Origin: an uncultured Lachnospiraceae bacterium
Lineage (GTDB): Bacteria > Bacillota > Clostridia > Lachnospirales > Lachnospiraceae
DNA: 64,000 nucleotides
NCBI GenBank assembly: GCA_910586125.1
Contig: CAJUHP010000016.1
Coordinates: forward strand, 11,570 to 75,569
Direction: 5' to 3'
The position numbers and the translations under genes are program-made. Below the pieces are notes generated by a model. It was not told where the DNA came from. It worked only from the letters and a program-made list of their open reading frames with translations, and made no database searches. Below are positions 34,504-42,904 of this stretch, one piece after another. Within the stretch, counting starts at the first letter, position 1. Each line of letters begins with the position of its first letter.

Positions 34504-35220
34504 CTACCGGCGGACAAAAGTCTTTAGAAATCTCTCGTAGATAACCGGATATAACCGGCGGCTGACCGGTATGACAGAGCCGTTGTCCATTCGGATATCC
34601 TGCCGGTTCAGACGCGAGATTTTTTGTATATTGACCAGATAGGAGCGATGGCAGAATAGAAAATCGCCTGCCGCGCAGAGAATCTGTTCCAGATCCCGGA
34701 TACTGGTTTTGACACAAAGGCGCTCCTGCATACATTCCAGTTCACAGTAATGTCCGGCGGCTTCCGCATAAACGATCGTCTGTGCCTGAATTTTTATAAG
34801 ACCATCCTCCGTGGGCACAAGAATTTCTGTATGCCCGGCGTCCTCTTTCTTCTGGCGGCACTTGTTAAGACATTCCCACACCTTATTTTGGTCCAGCGGT
34901 TTTAGCAGATAGTGCAGGGCTTCCAGCTCGTAGCCTTCCTGCATATAGTCTGCAATTCCGGTGGTGAAGACAATCGCGATCGCCCTTCCCTTTTCCCGAA
35001 GCTTTCGGGCCAGGCTGACGCCGTCGGTTCCCTTCATCATGATATCCAGAAAGAGAACGTCAAAACGCTGGTCTTCGCACCAGGAAAAGTAAAAGGCTTC
35101 GCTGCTTGCAAAGGTTTCCACCGCGAGAGGGAGCTGTTCGCGCCGGCTCCACTCTTTGATGTATCCCGTCAAAAGATCTCTGTGGAGCGGTTCATCGTCC
35201 ACAACGGCGATAGAAAACAT
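34504..35220 (-). CDS. LytTR-family response regulator (right cassette)
   Basis: A 238-residue regulator. The receiver domain has DDEP near the N-terminus and the phospho-acceptor in VLFLDIMMKG; the LytTR DNA-binding domain ends FLFCHRSYLVNIQKISRL. It begins 5 bp after the nagB stop, so it is read through from nagB. It is paralogous to the regulator at 19730-20509 and probably regulates the exporter genes downstream. Confidence 0.88.
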   Translation of the reverse strand: MFSIAVVDDEPLHRDLLTGYIKEWSRREQLPLAVETFASSEAFYFSWCEDQRFDVLFLDIMMKGTDGVSLARKLREKGRAIAIVFTTGIADYMQEGYELEALHYLLKPLDQNKVWECLNKCRQKKEDAGHTEILVPTEDGLIKIQAQTIVYAEAAGHYCELECMQERLCVKTSIRDLEQILCAAGDFLFCHRSYLVNIQKISRLNRQDIRMDNGSVIPVSRRLYPVIYERFLKTFVRR

Positions 35221-35225
35221 CGGGA

Positions 35226-35954
35226 TTACAGAAGGCTCAGGGCCTCCTCGTCGGCCACCAGGGTGACTTTCTTATGGAAGCGCAGGATGGAAGCGGGAAC
35301 CTGCGGTCTGACCGGCCCGGTCAGCATTTCCTTGATGATCGGCGCTTTGGCCTTGCCGCTGGCCAGGATCAGAATCCGGCGGGCCGCCATGATCTCACCG
35401 ATTCCCATGGTATAGGCATAACGCGGAACCTCTGCCTCGCTGGCAAAGAAGCGGGCGTTGGCCTGGATGGTGCTGTCAGTCAGCCTCACGCAGTGGGTAT
35501 TTTCGGGGAAATAGTCGTCGGGCTCGTTAAAGCCGATATGTCCGTTGTTGCCGATGCCCAGAAGCTGCAGATCGACGCCGCCCATGCTGGCAATGACTTC
35601 ATGGTAGCGGCTGCACTCGCCCTCCGCGTCCATGTTGGTGCCGTCGGGCAGGTAGGTCTCGGCGGTGTCAATGTTGACATGCTTAAACAGGTTATCGTTC
35701 ATGAAATAGAAATAGCTCTGGTCGTGCTCTCTGGACAGGCCCTGATACTCGTCCAGGTTGACGCTTCTGACCTGGGAGAAATCCAAATCGCCCTTGTTGT
35801 AGCCCTCGACCAGACAGCGGTACAGACCGACCGGTGTGGAGCCGGTGGCAAGACCCAATACAGAATTCTTTTTGAGCGTGATCTGGGCGGCGATGATGTT
35901 AGCAGCCTTGCGGCTCATCTCCTCATAATCTTTGGTGCGGATAATCTGAATCAT
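35226..35954 (-). CDS. nagB: Glucosamine-6-phosphate deaminase
   Basis: A 242-residue enzyme that converts glucosamine 6-phosphate to fructose 6-phosphate and ammonia, the last step of amino sugar breakdown. Family marks are LGLATGSTPVGLY, NLDEYQGL, LLGIGNNGHIGFNEP and ALTSP-like later segments. It has its own promoter (36008-36036) and an AAAGGGG ribosome site. No nagA or nagE is next to it; instead the LytTR regulator follows at 5 bp. Confidence 0.95.
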   Translation of the reverse strand: MIQIIRTKDYEEMSRKAANIIAAQITLKKNSVLGLATGSTPVGLYRCLVEGYNKGDLDFSQVRSVNLDEYQGLSREHDQSYFYFMNDNLFKHVNIDTAETYLPDGTNMDAEGECSRYHEVIASMGGVDLQLLGIGNNGHIGFNEPDDYFPENTHCVRLTDSTIQANARFFASEAEVPRYAYTMGIGEIMAARRILILASGKAKAPIIKEMLTGPVRPQVPASILRFHKKVTLVADEEALSLL

Positions 35955-36007
35955 AAGATGAAATCCCCTTTCCTGTGTGATTTAGCAGCCGTCTTTGGCT
36001 TATCTTT

Positions 36008-36036
36008 AGTATATCGAAAAGAGAGGCGTTTCGCAA
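36008..36036 (-). promoter_or_regulatory. nagB promoter
   Basis: On the minus strand, TTGCGA (36036-36031), a 17-bp spacer and TATACT (36013-36008), about 55 bp before the nagB start. Confidence 0.7.
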
Positions 36037-36047
36037 GAGGTTTTCTC

Positions 36048-36085
36048 ATAAAAACAGAGCCGCCCAAAAGAACCGGCGGCTCTGT
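36048..36085 (-). terminator. Terminator of the flavin reductase gene
   Basis: ACAGAGCCGCC (36054-36064) and GGCGGCTCTGT (36075-36085) form a perfect 11-bp stem. On the minus strand it is followed by a U-run, 17 bp after the reductase stop. Confidence 0.88.
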
Positions 36086-36101
36086 GTCATAGGGAGAGGT
36101 T

Positions 36102-38225
36102 TTATTTGGCCTGCGCAAGACAGTCGTTGACTGCCTGAATGATAGCGTCGCGCGTTATTGTGGAGCCGGAGACCGCGTCGATCTCAGCGGTCCCGTTCTT
36201 GGCCAGGATCTGTTCCACGACAAGCGGTCCGTTCACCATGCCGCGGTCCGCGCTCTCGCCGGAGACGTCCGCCGTGCAGGCGGTGATTTTTCCGTCCTGA
36301 ATCGTGACTTCCACGGTGATGTCCGAGGCAAAGCCCTTGGCGGTGGCGGTGTAGGTTCCATCCTTTAAGCCCTCTGCGCTGGTGGGGCCGTCGTACGCCG
36401 CGGCCGGATTTTCTGTGACGGTTCTCTCCGTCGGTGTAATGTGGTCGTAAGCGTGTCCAACAGCGTGAAGGGCGAAGGTCAGTGTGCGGCCGCAGGCCAT
36501 GCCGGGGAACAGCTCCGGATAGTTGTTGGCAAAGAAGCTGCCGGAGTTGTTGCCGATGACATACAGGCCGCCAATCGGCTCGCAGGCGGGCGTCATGGCC
36601 TGCATATCCGGATTGATCTTAATGCCGTCGCCGGTACACAGGAGGCTGGCGCCCAGCCAGCAGCCGTAGAACGGAGCCTTGCGGATGGCGGATAAGCGGC
36701 TGGGGTCTTTGCCGAAGTCCTCGTCATCCTGGTTATCATACAGTTCATTGTAACGGTTTACGGTAGCCAAGAAGGTCTCTTTGTCCGCACCGGCAAAGCC
36801 CATTTTGTCTGCCAGCTCTTCCAGGGTATCCGCCTCCATCAGAAGTCCGGCTTCGATCATGCTGTCTTTCATGAAGTTGCCCATCATACGGGTCAGAGCC
36901 GAGCAGCCCAGTGTGTGGAAGCGCTGGACATCCTCGTCAAAATTGGAGTCATGAATCTGGGCGTAAACATGACCGGGCTGGTTGTAGGCGGCAAATACGA
37001 TATCGTTGTACGGGCAGCTTTCATTGGCAAAGCGCTCGCCCTTGCGGTTTACTTTCAAAAAGGGCTGTGTGCCGGGATTGTACTGACCGACCGTGCCGGG
37101 AAATACCCTGTTTCCGCTGGCGTCCAGCACATAGCCGGCATCCACGCCCGGCGCGACGATACCGCGGTCAAACAGCATCGGGGCGGATTCGGCGTCCATG
37201 GCAGCGCCGGCCCACAGTGCCGCCTTGATTCCCATACCTTGGTTGGCCGGATAAAAGCTGCAGGCTGTCGTCACGGCAGTGGCCAGAGGGGAGAGCTTCT
37301 CCATCATATCCGGATTGCCCTCATAACCGCCGCAGGCCAGGATCACCGCCTGGGTTTGGATCCGGATGTAGCTGCTCGTGCGGGTATTCTGGGCGATTAC
37401 GCCGGTCACGTTGCCAGAGGCATCCTGCTCCAGCTTGACAAGCGCATACTGAAAGTCAACCCAGTATCCTTTGCTTTCGATATGTTCCTTAAATACCTGG
37501 TTGCGGTCGCTGCCGCCAAACGCAGAACCAGCCGCCGCGTAGGTATGCTGGATCGGCGGGCGGTAATACTGTGTTCCGATCTCGTCCTCGCCTGTATCTG
37601 TCTCAAAGCTGCAGACGCAGCCGGCCGCTTCCATCAGCGGTTTTACATAATCGTGCATGGCGGCGGATTCGTTGATCCACACCTTTAACACTCTCTGATC
37701 CAGCTTGCCCGAAGCATAGCGGGACGCTTCGCCCAGCAGTTTTTTGGTGTCAACCGTTAGACCGGCGGCCAGGCATTCGCTGGAATTGACGGCGCCGTAC
37801 CAGTGGCGGGTTTCGCACATCGCCGTACTCTGTTCGATAATTCGGAAATTCATTCCCAGATCAGCGGCTTTGACGGCTGCCATCATACCGCCGTTGCCGG
37901 CGCCTACGATCAGCAGATCGGTTTCCCAGGTTTCGCTGATATCACTCTCGGCAATGTCGGGAGCCGCTCCAAGCCAGTCGGACGAGGGGGCGGCTGCGGG
38001 GGCGGGCTGCGTCTCGGCAGGCTGTGTCTCATCCGTCTGCGTTTCGGCTGACGTGGCAGCGGCGGTGGAAGCGTTGGTGGCGGCCGGTTCCGAAGCGGCG
38101 GTGGTGCCGGCTGTCGTAGCCGTCGTATCCGAGGCGCAGGCGCCCATCAGTCCCATGGCGGCCATGCTGGCGGCAGAGGCGGCGGCGCCTCTTAAGAAGT
38201 CACGGCGTGAAATTCCTTTTTTCAT
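36102..38225 (-). CDS. Secreted FAD/FMN-dependent reductase lipoprotein, fumarate-reductase-like
   Basis: A 707-residue exported flavoprotein. The N-terminus has a Tat motif (SRRDFLRG) and a lipobox ending at C30, followed by a T/A/E-rich linker to about 95. The FAD domain starts LLIVGAGNGGMMAA and contains the fumarate reductase/urocanate reductase type fold, with PIGGLYVIGN near the end. A C-terminal FMN-binding domain has the flavinylation motif DAVSGST (T689), normally loaded by ApbE. It probably uses a small organic acceptor for anaerobic respiration outside the cell; the acceptor is unknown. Confidence 0.87.
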   Translation of the reverse strand: MKKGISRRDFLRGAAASAASMAAMGLMGACASDTTATTAGTTAASEPAATNASTAAATSAETQTDETQPAETQPAPAAAPSSDWLGAAPDIAESDISETWETDLLIVGAGNGGMMAAVKAADLGMNFRIIEQSTAMCETRHWYGAVNSSECLAAGLTVDTKKLLGEASRYASGKLDQRVLKVWINESAAMHDYVKPLMEAAGCVCSFETDTGEDEIGTQYYRPPIQHTYAAAGSAFGGSDRNQVFKEHIESKGYWVDFQYALVKLEQDASGNVTGVIAQNTRTSSYIRIQTQAVILACGGYEGNPDMMEKLSPLATAVTTACSFYPANQGMGIKAALWAGAAMDAESAPMLFDRGIVAPGVDAGYVLDASGNRVFPGTVGQYNPGTQPFLKVNRKGERFANESCPYNDIVFAAYNQPGHVYAQIHDSNFDEDVQRFHTLGCSALTRMMGNFMKDSMIEAGLLMEADTLEELADKMGFAGADKETFLATVNRYNELYDNQDDEDFGKDPSRLSAIRKAPFYGCWLGASLLCTGDGIKINPDMQAMTPACEPIGGLYVIGNNSGSFFANNYPELFPGMACGRTLTFALHAVGHAYDHITPTERTVTENPAAAYDGPTSAEGLKDGTYTATAKGFASDITVEVTIQDGKITACTADVSGESADRGMVNGPLVVEQILAKNGTAEIDAVSGSTITRDAIIQAVNDCLAQAK

Positions 38226-38274
38226 GAAGATAACCTCTCTTTTTTGGAATGTTTAAAAAGAATATGACAACTTT

Positions 38275-38293
38275 CGCGGCGCAAAACGCCGCG
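38275..38293 (-). repeat. Hairpin in the reductase 5' leader
   Basis: CGCGGCG (38275-38281) is complementary to CGCCGCG (38287-38293) with a 5-nt loop. It lies between a TATACT -10 element (minus strand, 38322-38317) and the reductase start. No T-run. Confidence 0.55.
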
Positions 38294-38387
38294 TATACAA
38301 TTTTAGCTGCATATATAGTATACATTCCATATTTGAGGGGTTCGACCAAAATATGTTTAAAAATGGAAGAGTTGTTTAAGGGTTTTC

Positions 38388-39083
38388 TTAAATCATAGGC
38401 GGGACGCCCTCAAAAATATATCCCTTTCCCCACTCGCTTCGGATGTAAACGGGATTGGACGGTTCCGGCTCAATTTTCCGGCGCAGATTGTGAATATGTA
38501 CCTGAACGGTGCGGATATCGCCCAGCGAATCGCGTCCCCACAGCGCATGATAGATATCTTCCGCCGTGAAATATGTTCCGGGGTTCTGGAGGAAAAAAGC
38601 CATCAGGCGATACTCCATTTTGGAGAGCCGGATAAAGCGGCCGTTCAGAATAAGCTGGCTGTTTTGAAAATCCAGAGAAGCCCCTCCGCAGACGCTGTCG
38701 GTTTTGCCTTGTTCCTTTTCCTGTTTTGCCCTCCGAAGATGCGCCTGAATTCGGGCTAACAGAACTTTATTGTCAAAAGGTTTGGCGATAAAATCGTCGC
38801 CGCCCTGTTCCAGCGCCTTCACAACCGTGTCGGTATCATCCAGACAACTGCTGAAAATAAGCGGGCATTTCTGCCAGTTGCGCAAGGTCTGGCACAGGTC
38901 AATCCCATTGGTGTCCGGAAGCAGGATGTCCATGATAATAAGATCAAAGGGTTGTCTGATAAAGCGGAGCGCGTCCGCGCCGTCTTTCGCCCACACTACG
39001 CTAAAATCCGGCTGGCTTTCCAGAAAATAGCGGGTGATATCCGCGATGGCTTTATCGTCTTCAATAAGCAATATCTTTGCCAT
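38388..39083 (-). CDS. OmpR/PhoB-family response regulator
   Basis: A 231-residue regulator. Receiver domain with EDDK at the N-terminus and the phospho-acceptor in LIIMDILLPD; winged-helix domain from about residue 125, with MEYRLMAFFLQNPG and VQVHIHNLRRKIE. It is divergent from the histidine kinase at 39244 and lies directly upstream of the reductase gene on the same strand, so control of the reductase is likely. A GGAG ribosome site precedes the ATG. Confidence 0.9.
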   Translation of the reverse strand: MAKILLIEDDKAIADITRYFLESQPDFSVVWAKDGADALRFIRQPFDLIIMDILLPDTNGIDLCQTLRNWQKCPLIFSSCLDDTDTVVKALEQGGDDFIAKPFDNKVLLARIQAHLRRAKQEKEQGKTDSVCGGASLDFQNSQLILNGRFIRLSKMEYRLMAFFLQNPGTYFTAEDIYHALWGRDSLGDIRTVQVHIHNLRRKIEPEPSNPVYIRSEWGKGYIFEGVPPMI

Positions 39084-39159
39084 GGTTTTCTCCTTATATC
39101 ATACATAGAAGAGCCGTACCTCCCTGTGAAAAGAACAGCGGGCGCTGCACGGTTTTTTC

Positions 39160-39188
39160 TTGACAATTATCGGTTTTTCGTTCATGAT
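39160..39188 (+). promoter_or_regulatory. Promoter of the histidine kinase gene
   Basis: TTGACA (39160-39165), a 17-bp spacer and CATGAT (39183-39188), about 55 bp before the kinase ATG. Confidence 0.5.
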
Positions 39189-39243
39189 ACGAAGCAAAGC
39201 CGGCAAAGAACCATTTTTACCGGTCTCAAGGAGGAATGTTTCC

Positions 39244-41019
39244 ATGAAAAAAGTGCGATGGATAACGGGCCTGTCCTGTGCGGCCGCCTTTGTTCTTTTT
39301 GCTTTGCTCTATATGCTGAATCTGTCTTTGCAGCAGACAGACACGGATGGTTTTTTGCAGCTTTGCTCCTTTCACAGCGTGACGCTTACTTTTGAGAATG
39401 AGAGCGGCGCGCGCTATACGGCGCAGCTTCCCGCAGCGGGGGAAGGGTGGTCTTTGTTTTTTAAAAACGGGATCCCCTCGGTGATCTGGGTGGGCGGCAA
39501 GAGCCTTACAGGCATGGCAAACCGCTATCCGGCCGTGATCGAGCTGCCTCCCTTATATAAAAAAGCGGACCTCTTGCTCTGCATGGGACAAGAACCCGTG
39601 GTATATCTCGCGCGCACAGCGGATCTGGCTGCACTTTTGCGCCTGCGGGATATTCTTCTCTGGACGGGGCTCGCGTTTATTTTTCTTCTGTTTTTTTACA
39701 CCGCTTCGCTGTACTGGTTTAAACGGTCCGAGAAATATCTCCTGTCCTTTCTGATCTACCTGGGGATCTGGCTGCTGTGGAATATTTCTCTGATGATCCC
39801 TCCTTTTTTCCCGCTACCGCTCTCCACCGGCTGGATTCTGTTTTGGACGATGACGCTGGTGACGCTGCGTTTTTGCAGCCAGCTCTGTCCGCCGCGTCCG
39901 GGGGGATGGCTGCACCGTTTTCTGCGTTTTCCCTGGCTGTTTGTATGGATGGCCGTGGGAGCCCTGTGTCAGCCGCCCAACCGCGTTCTCTGGGTTCTTG
40001 TCATTAGTTTCTTCCTGTTCTGCGGCCTGTATCTGCTGGCCCGTCTAAAAGCAGCCGAAACAAAAGGGGTTCTGCCGCTTCTTGCAGGGCTGGTCATTCT
40101 GACCGGAATGCGCCCTCTTCTGATGATCTTTGACGCGACGAGCCTTGAGAGATACGAGAGCCTTGTGTTTTTGATCCTGCGTCAGACACGTATTTATGAG
40201 CTTCCGTTTGTTCTGGGCTGTATGTATTTTGTCAACCGGCGTTTTGCATCCCATTTCCAGGAAAGCGAGCAGTTAGCAAAACATCTGGAAGAACGGGTCG
40301 AGAAGCGGACGGCGCAGATCACAGAAATGCAGCGCCAGCGCCAGAGCATGATGCTGAATATTTTTCATGATCTGAGAAGCCCTCTGTTTGTCATGCGCGG
40401 GGCGATAGAGCTTTTGGAAGTCAATCCCGCAGCCATCCAGGAAATGCTGCCGATTCTGAAGGAGAGGAACCAGTTTGTGTCCCGTCTGACGGAAGAACTG
40501 TTTTTGGCAGCCAAGCTGGAGGATGGTCAGATTGATCTGGCCTGTTGCCGGGTGGACTTGTCGAATCTTGTAGTCAGGCTGTGCAGCAGTCTGAAGACGG
40601 AAGCCGACAAAGAGCAGATTCATCTGGCTGTGCAGGTATGCCCGGCCGCCGTCATCTGGGGGGAGCCGCTGCGCCTGGAACAAATACTCCAGAATCTATT
40701 GACCAACGCGCTGCACTATACGCCGCAAGGAGGACTTGTGCAGGTAAAGCTAAAAAAAGCCGGCGGCTGGGCGGAGGTCAGTGTAAAGGACAACGGCAAA
40801 GGGATATCTGCCGCCGATTTGCCCCACATTTTTGACCGGTATTTTCACACGGACTCTGGAAACAAGCATCAATCCTCCGGCCTGGGGCTGACCATCGCCA
40901 AAGAACTGACCAAGCTTCACCGAGGAGAGCTGACGTGCTGCAGTGAGGAGGGACGCGGGACAAAATTCATCGCGTCGTTTCCGCTTCTTTCAGAGAATGA
41001 GGAGGAAGCGGAGGCGTAG
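39244..41019 (+). CDS. Membrane histidine kinase with 7TM-type sensor
   Basis: A 591-residue kinase. One N-terminal helix (about 6-26), an external domain of about 110 residues, then some seven helices (about 140-345) resembling 7TMR-DISM receptors. A coiled linker leads to HisKA with NIFHDLRSPLF and HATPase with NALHYTP, DNGKGI and SSGLGLTI. The ATG at 39244 follows AAGGAGG; upstream frame is not used. It pairs with the divergent OmpR-type regulator. Confidence 0.9.
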   Translation: MKKVRWITGLSCAAAFVLFALLYMLNLSLQQTDTDGFLQLCSFHSVTLTFENESGARYTAQLPAAGEGWSLFFKNGIPSVIWVGGKSLTGMANRYPAVIELPPLYKKADLLLCMGQEPVVYLARTADLAALLRLRDILLWTGLAFIFLLFFYTASLYWFKRSEKYLLSFLIYLGIWLLWNISLMIPPFFPLPLSTGWILFWTMTLVTLRFCSQLCPPRPGGWLHRFLRFPWLFVWMAVGALCQPPNRVLWVLVISFFLFCGLYLLARLKAAETKGVLPLLAGLVILTGMRPLLMIFDATSLERYESLVFLILRQTRIYELPFVLGCMYFVNRRFASHFQESEQLAKHLEERVEKRTAQITEMQRQRQSMMLNIFHDLRSPLFVMRGAIELLEVNPAAIQEMLPILKERNQFVSRLTEELFLAAKLEDGQIDLACCRVDLSNLVVRLCSSLKTEADKEQIHLAVQVCPAAVIWGEPLRLEQILQNLLTNALHYTPQGGLVQVKLKKAGGWAEVSVKDNGKGISAADLPHIFDRYFHTDSGNKHQSSGLGLTIAKELTKLHRGELTCCSEEGRGTKFIASFPLLSENEEEAEA

Positions 41020-41137
41020 CAGTCGTTACTATTTTATCATCTGCAAAGGAAGAATACAAGAAAAATCGCTACTGTTAAAGTTTTCCTGTCTGTGATATAC
41101 TCTAGGAAAAAGATTTTGGGGAAAAGGAGAGTGTGAG

Positions 41138-42904
41138 TTGAAAAGTCTGCTGAAATACCTGAGCGATTACAAAAAAGAGAGCGTGCTGGGACCGCTGTTC
41201 AAGCTTTTGGAAGCGTCGTTTGAGCTGTTTGTCCCCCTGGTCATGTCCGCCATTATTGACACCGGCATCGCCCGCGGCGACACCGGCTATATTCTGCGGA
41301 TGTGCGGCGTGCTGGTGGCCTTGGGGCTGATCGGTCTGGCCTGCAGCATCACGGCCCAGTACTTTGCAGCCAGAGCGGCGGTTGGATTTGCCACAAAGCT
41401 GCGCCATGCCTTGTTTGGCCACATTCAGAGTCTCTCGTACTCCGAGATGGATACGATGGGAACGTCCACGCTGATCACACGCATGACGAGCGATATCAAC
41501 CAGGTGCAAAACGGCGTGAACCTGACGCTGCGTCTGCTGCTGCGTTCGCCCTTTGTGGTATTTGGCGCCATGGTGATGGCCTTCACGATTGATTTTAAAG
41601 CCGCTTTGATCTTCGCCGTGGTGATTCCGGTGCTGTGCGCGGTGGTGTTCGGTATCATGCTTGTCAGTATGCCGCTGTACAAAAAGGTGCAGAAAGCGCT
41701 GGATAAAGTTCTGGGAACGACAAGGGAAAATCTGACCGGTGTGAGAGTCATCCGCGCCTTTAACCGGGAGAAGGATGAAACCGTTCGTTTTGACCGCGAA
41801 AACGAGGCGCTGACCCGGATGCAGATGACGGTCGGAAGAATCTCGGCGCTGATGAATCCTGTTACCTACATCATTATCAACGCCGGTCTGCTGGCGATTC
41901 TCTGGCGGGGAAGCGGCGCTGTTTCGGTGGGAGAGCTGAGTCAGGGGCAGGTGGTGGCGCTGGTCAATTATATGGCCCAGATTCTGACCGAGCTGGTGAA
42001 GATGGCAAACCTCATCATCACGATTACCAAGGCGGGGGCCTGCGCCGTGCGGATCGAGAGCGTTTTGAAGGAGTCCTCCAGCTTGGTAAACGGAGGGAAG
42101 ATGCGCCCGGAGAACGAAGGCAAAGACGCGGGGGGAGCCGCCGTGCGGTTTGACCATGTGAGCCTGACCTACAAAAATGCCGGAGCCGAGTCGGTTACAG
42201 ACATAAGCTTTGCGGCTGGACCGGGGGAGACCATCGGTATTATCGGGGGAACCGGCAGCGGGAAATCCACGCTGGTAAACCTGATTCCCCGCTTTTACGA
42301 CGCCACAAAAGGCAGCGTGCAGATCGGAGGCCGGGATGTAAAGGAGTATGATCTGGAGCAGCTTCGGCGCGTCGTGGCGGTGGTCCCGCAGAAAGCGCAG
42401 CTCTTTATGGGGACGATCCGCAGTAATCTCCTGTGGGGAGACGAGGAGGCGTCGGAGGAGGCGCTCTGGGAGGCGCTGAGCGCGGCGCAGGCCCGCGAGT
42501 TCGTCGAGAAAAAAGAGGGGGGACTGGACGCTGCTGTGGCCCAGGGCGGAAAGAATTTCTCCGGCGGCCAGAAGCAGAGACTGACCATCGCCAGGGCGCT
42601 GGTGCGAAAGCCGCAGGTGCTGATACTGGACGACAGCGCGTCAGCTCTTGACTTTGCCACCGACGCCGCGCTGCGCCGCTCGATCCGCGAGATGCCGGAT
42701 GCGCCCACCGTGTTTATCGTGAGCCAGAGGACTTCCAGCATCCGTCACGCCGATCAGATTATTGTGCTGGACGACGGGCAGACGGCGGGAATCGGCCGCC
42801 ATGAAGACTTGCTGAAGAGCTGCCCGGTATACCGGGAGATCTACGAATCTCAGTTTGAAAAGAACACAGAAAAGAGGGAGGAGAGCGGACATGAAAAGCA
42901 GTGA
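41138..42904 (+). CDS. ABC exporter half-transporter with degenerate ATPase site
   Basis: A 588-residue fused permease-ATPase of the multidrug type. Walker A is GGTGSGKST, the signature FSGGQKQR is standard, but Walker B is LILDDSASALD: aspartate replaces the catalytic glutamate. This is typical of the inactive-site partner in heterodimeric exporters such as LmrCD/TM287-288. TTG is the start, with AAGGAG 8 bp ahead. It overlaps the next gene by 14 bp. Confidence 0.9.
   Translation: MKSLLKYLSDYKKESVLGPLFKLLEASFELFVPLVMSAIIDTGIARGDTGYILRMCGVLVALGLIGLACSITAQYFAARAAVGFATKLRHALFGHIQSLSYSEMDTMGTSTLITRMTSDINQVQNGVNLTLRLLLRSPFVVFGAMVMAFTIDFKAALIFAVVIPVLCAVVFGIMLVSMPLYKKVQKALDKVLGTTRENLTGVRVIRAFNREKDETVRFDRENEALTRMQMTVGRISALMNPVTYIIINAGLLAILWRGSGAVSVGELSQGQVVALVNYMAQILTELVKMANLIITITKAGACAVRIESVLKESSSLVNGGKMRPENEGKDAGGAAVRFDHVSLTYKNAGAESVTDISFAAGPGETIGIIGGTGSGKSTLVNLIPRFYDATKGSVQIGGRDVKEYDLEQLRRVVAVVPQKAQLFMGTIRSNLLWGDEEASEEALWEALSAAQAREFVEKKEGGLDAAVAQGGKNFSGGQKQRLTIARALVRKPQVLILDDSASALDFATDAALRRSIREMPDAPTVFIVSQRTSSIRHADQIIVLDDGQTAGIGRHEDLLKSCPVYREIYESQFEKNTEKREESGHEKQ

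Noticed and set aside
38354..38379. Two TGTTTAA repeats upstream of the reductase as an OmpR-type box
   Set aside because: The copies are 19 bp apart, which does not fit the usual 10-11 bp helical spacing, and the region overlaps the end of the regulator gene.
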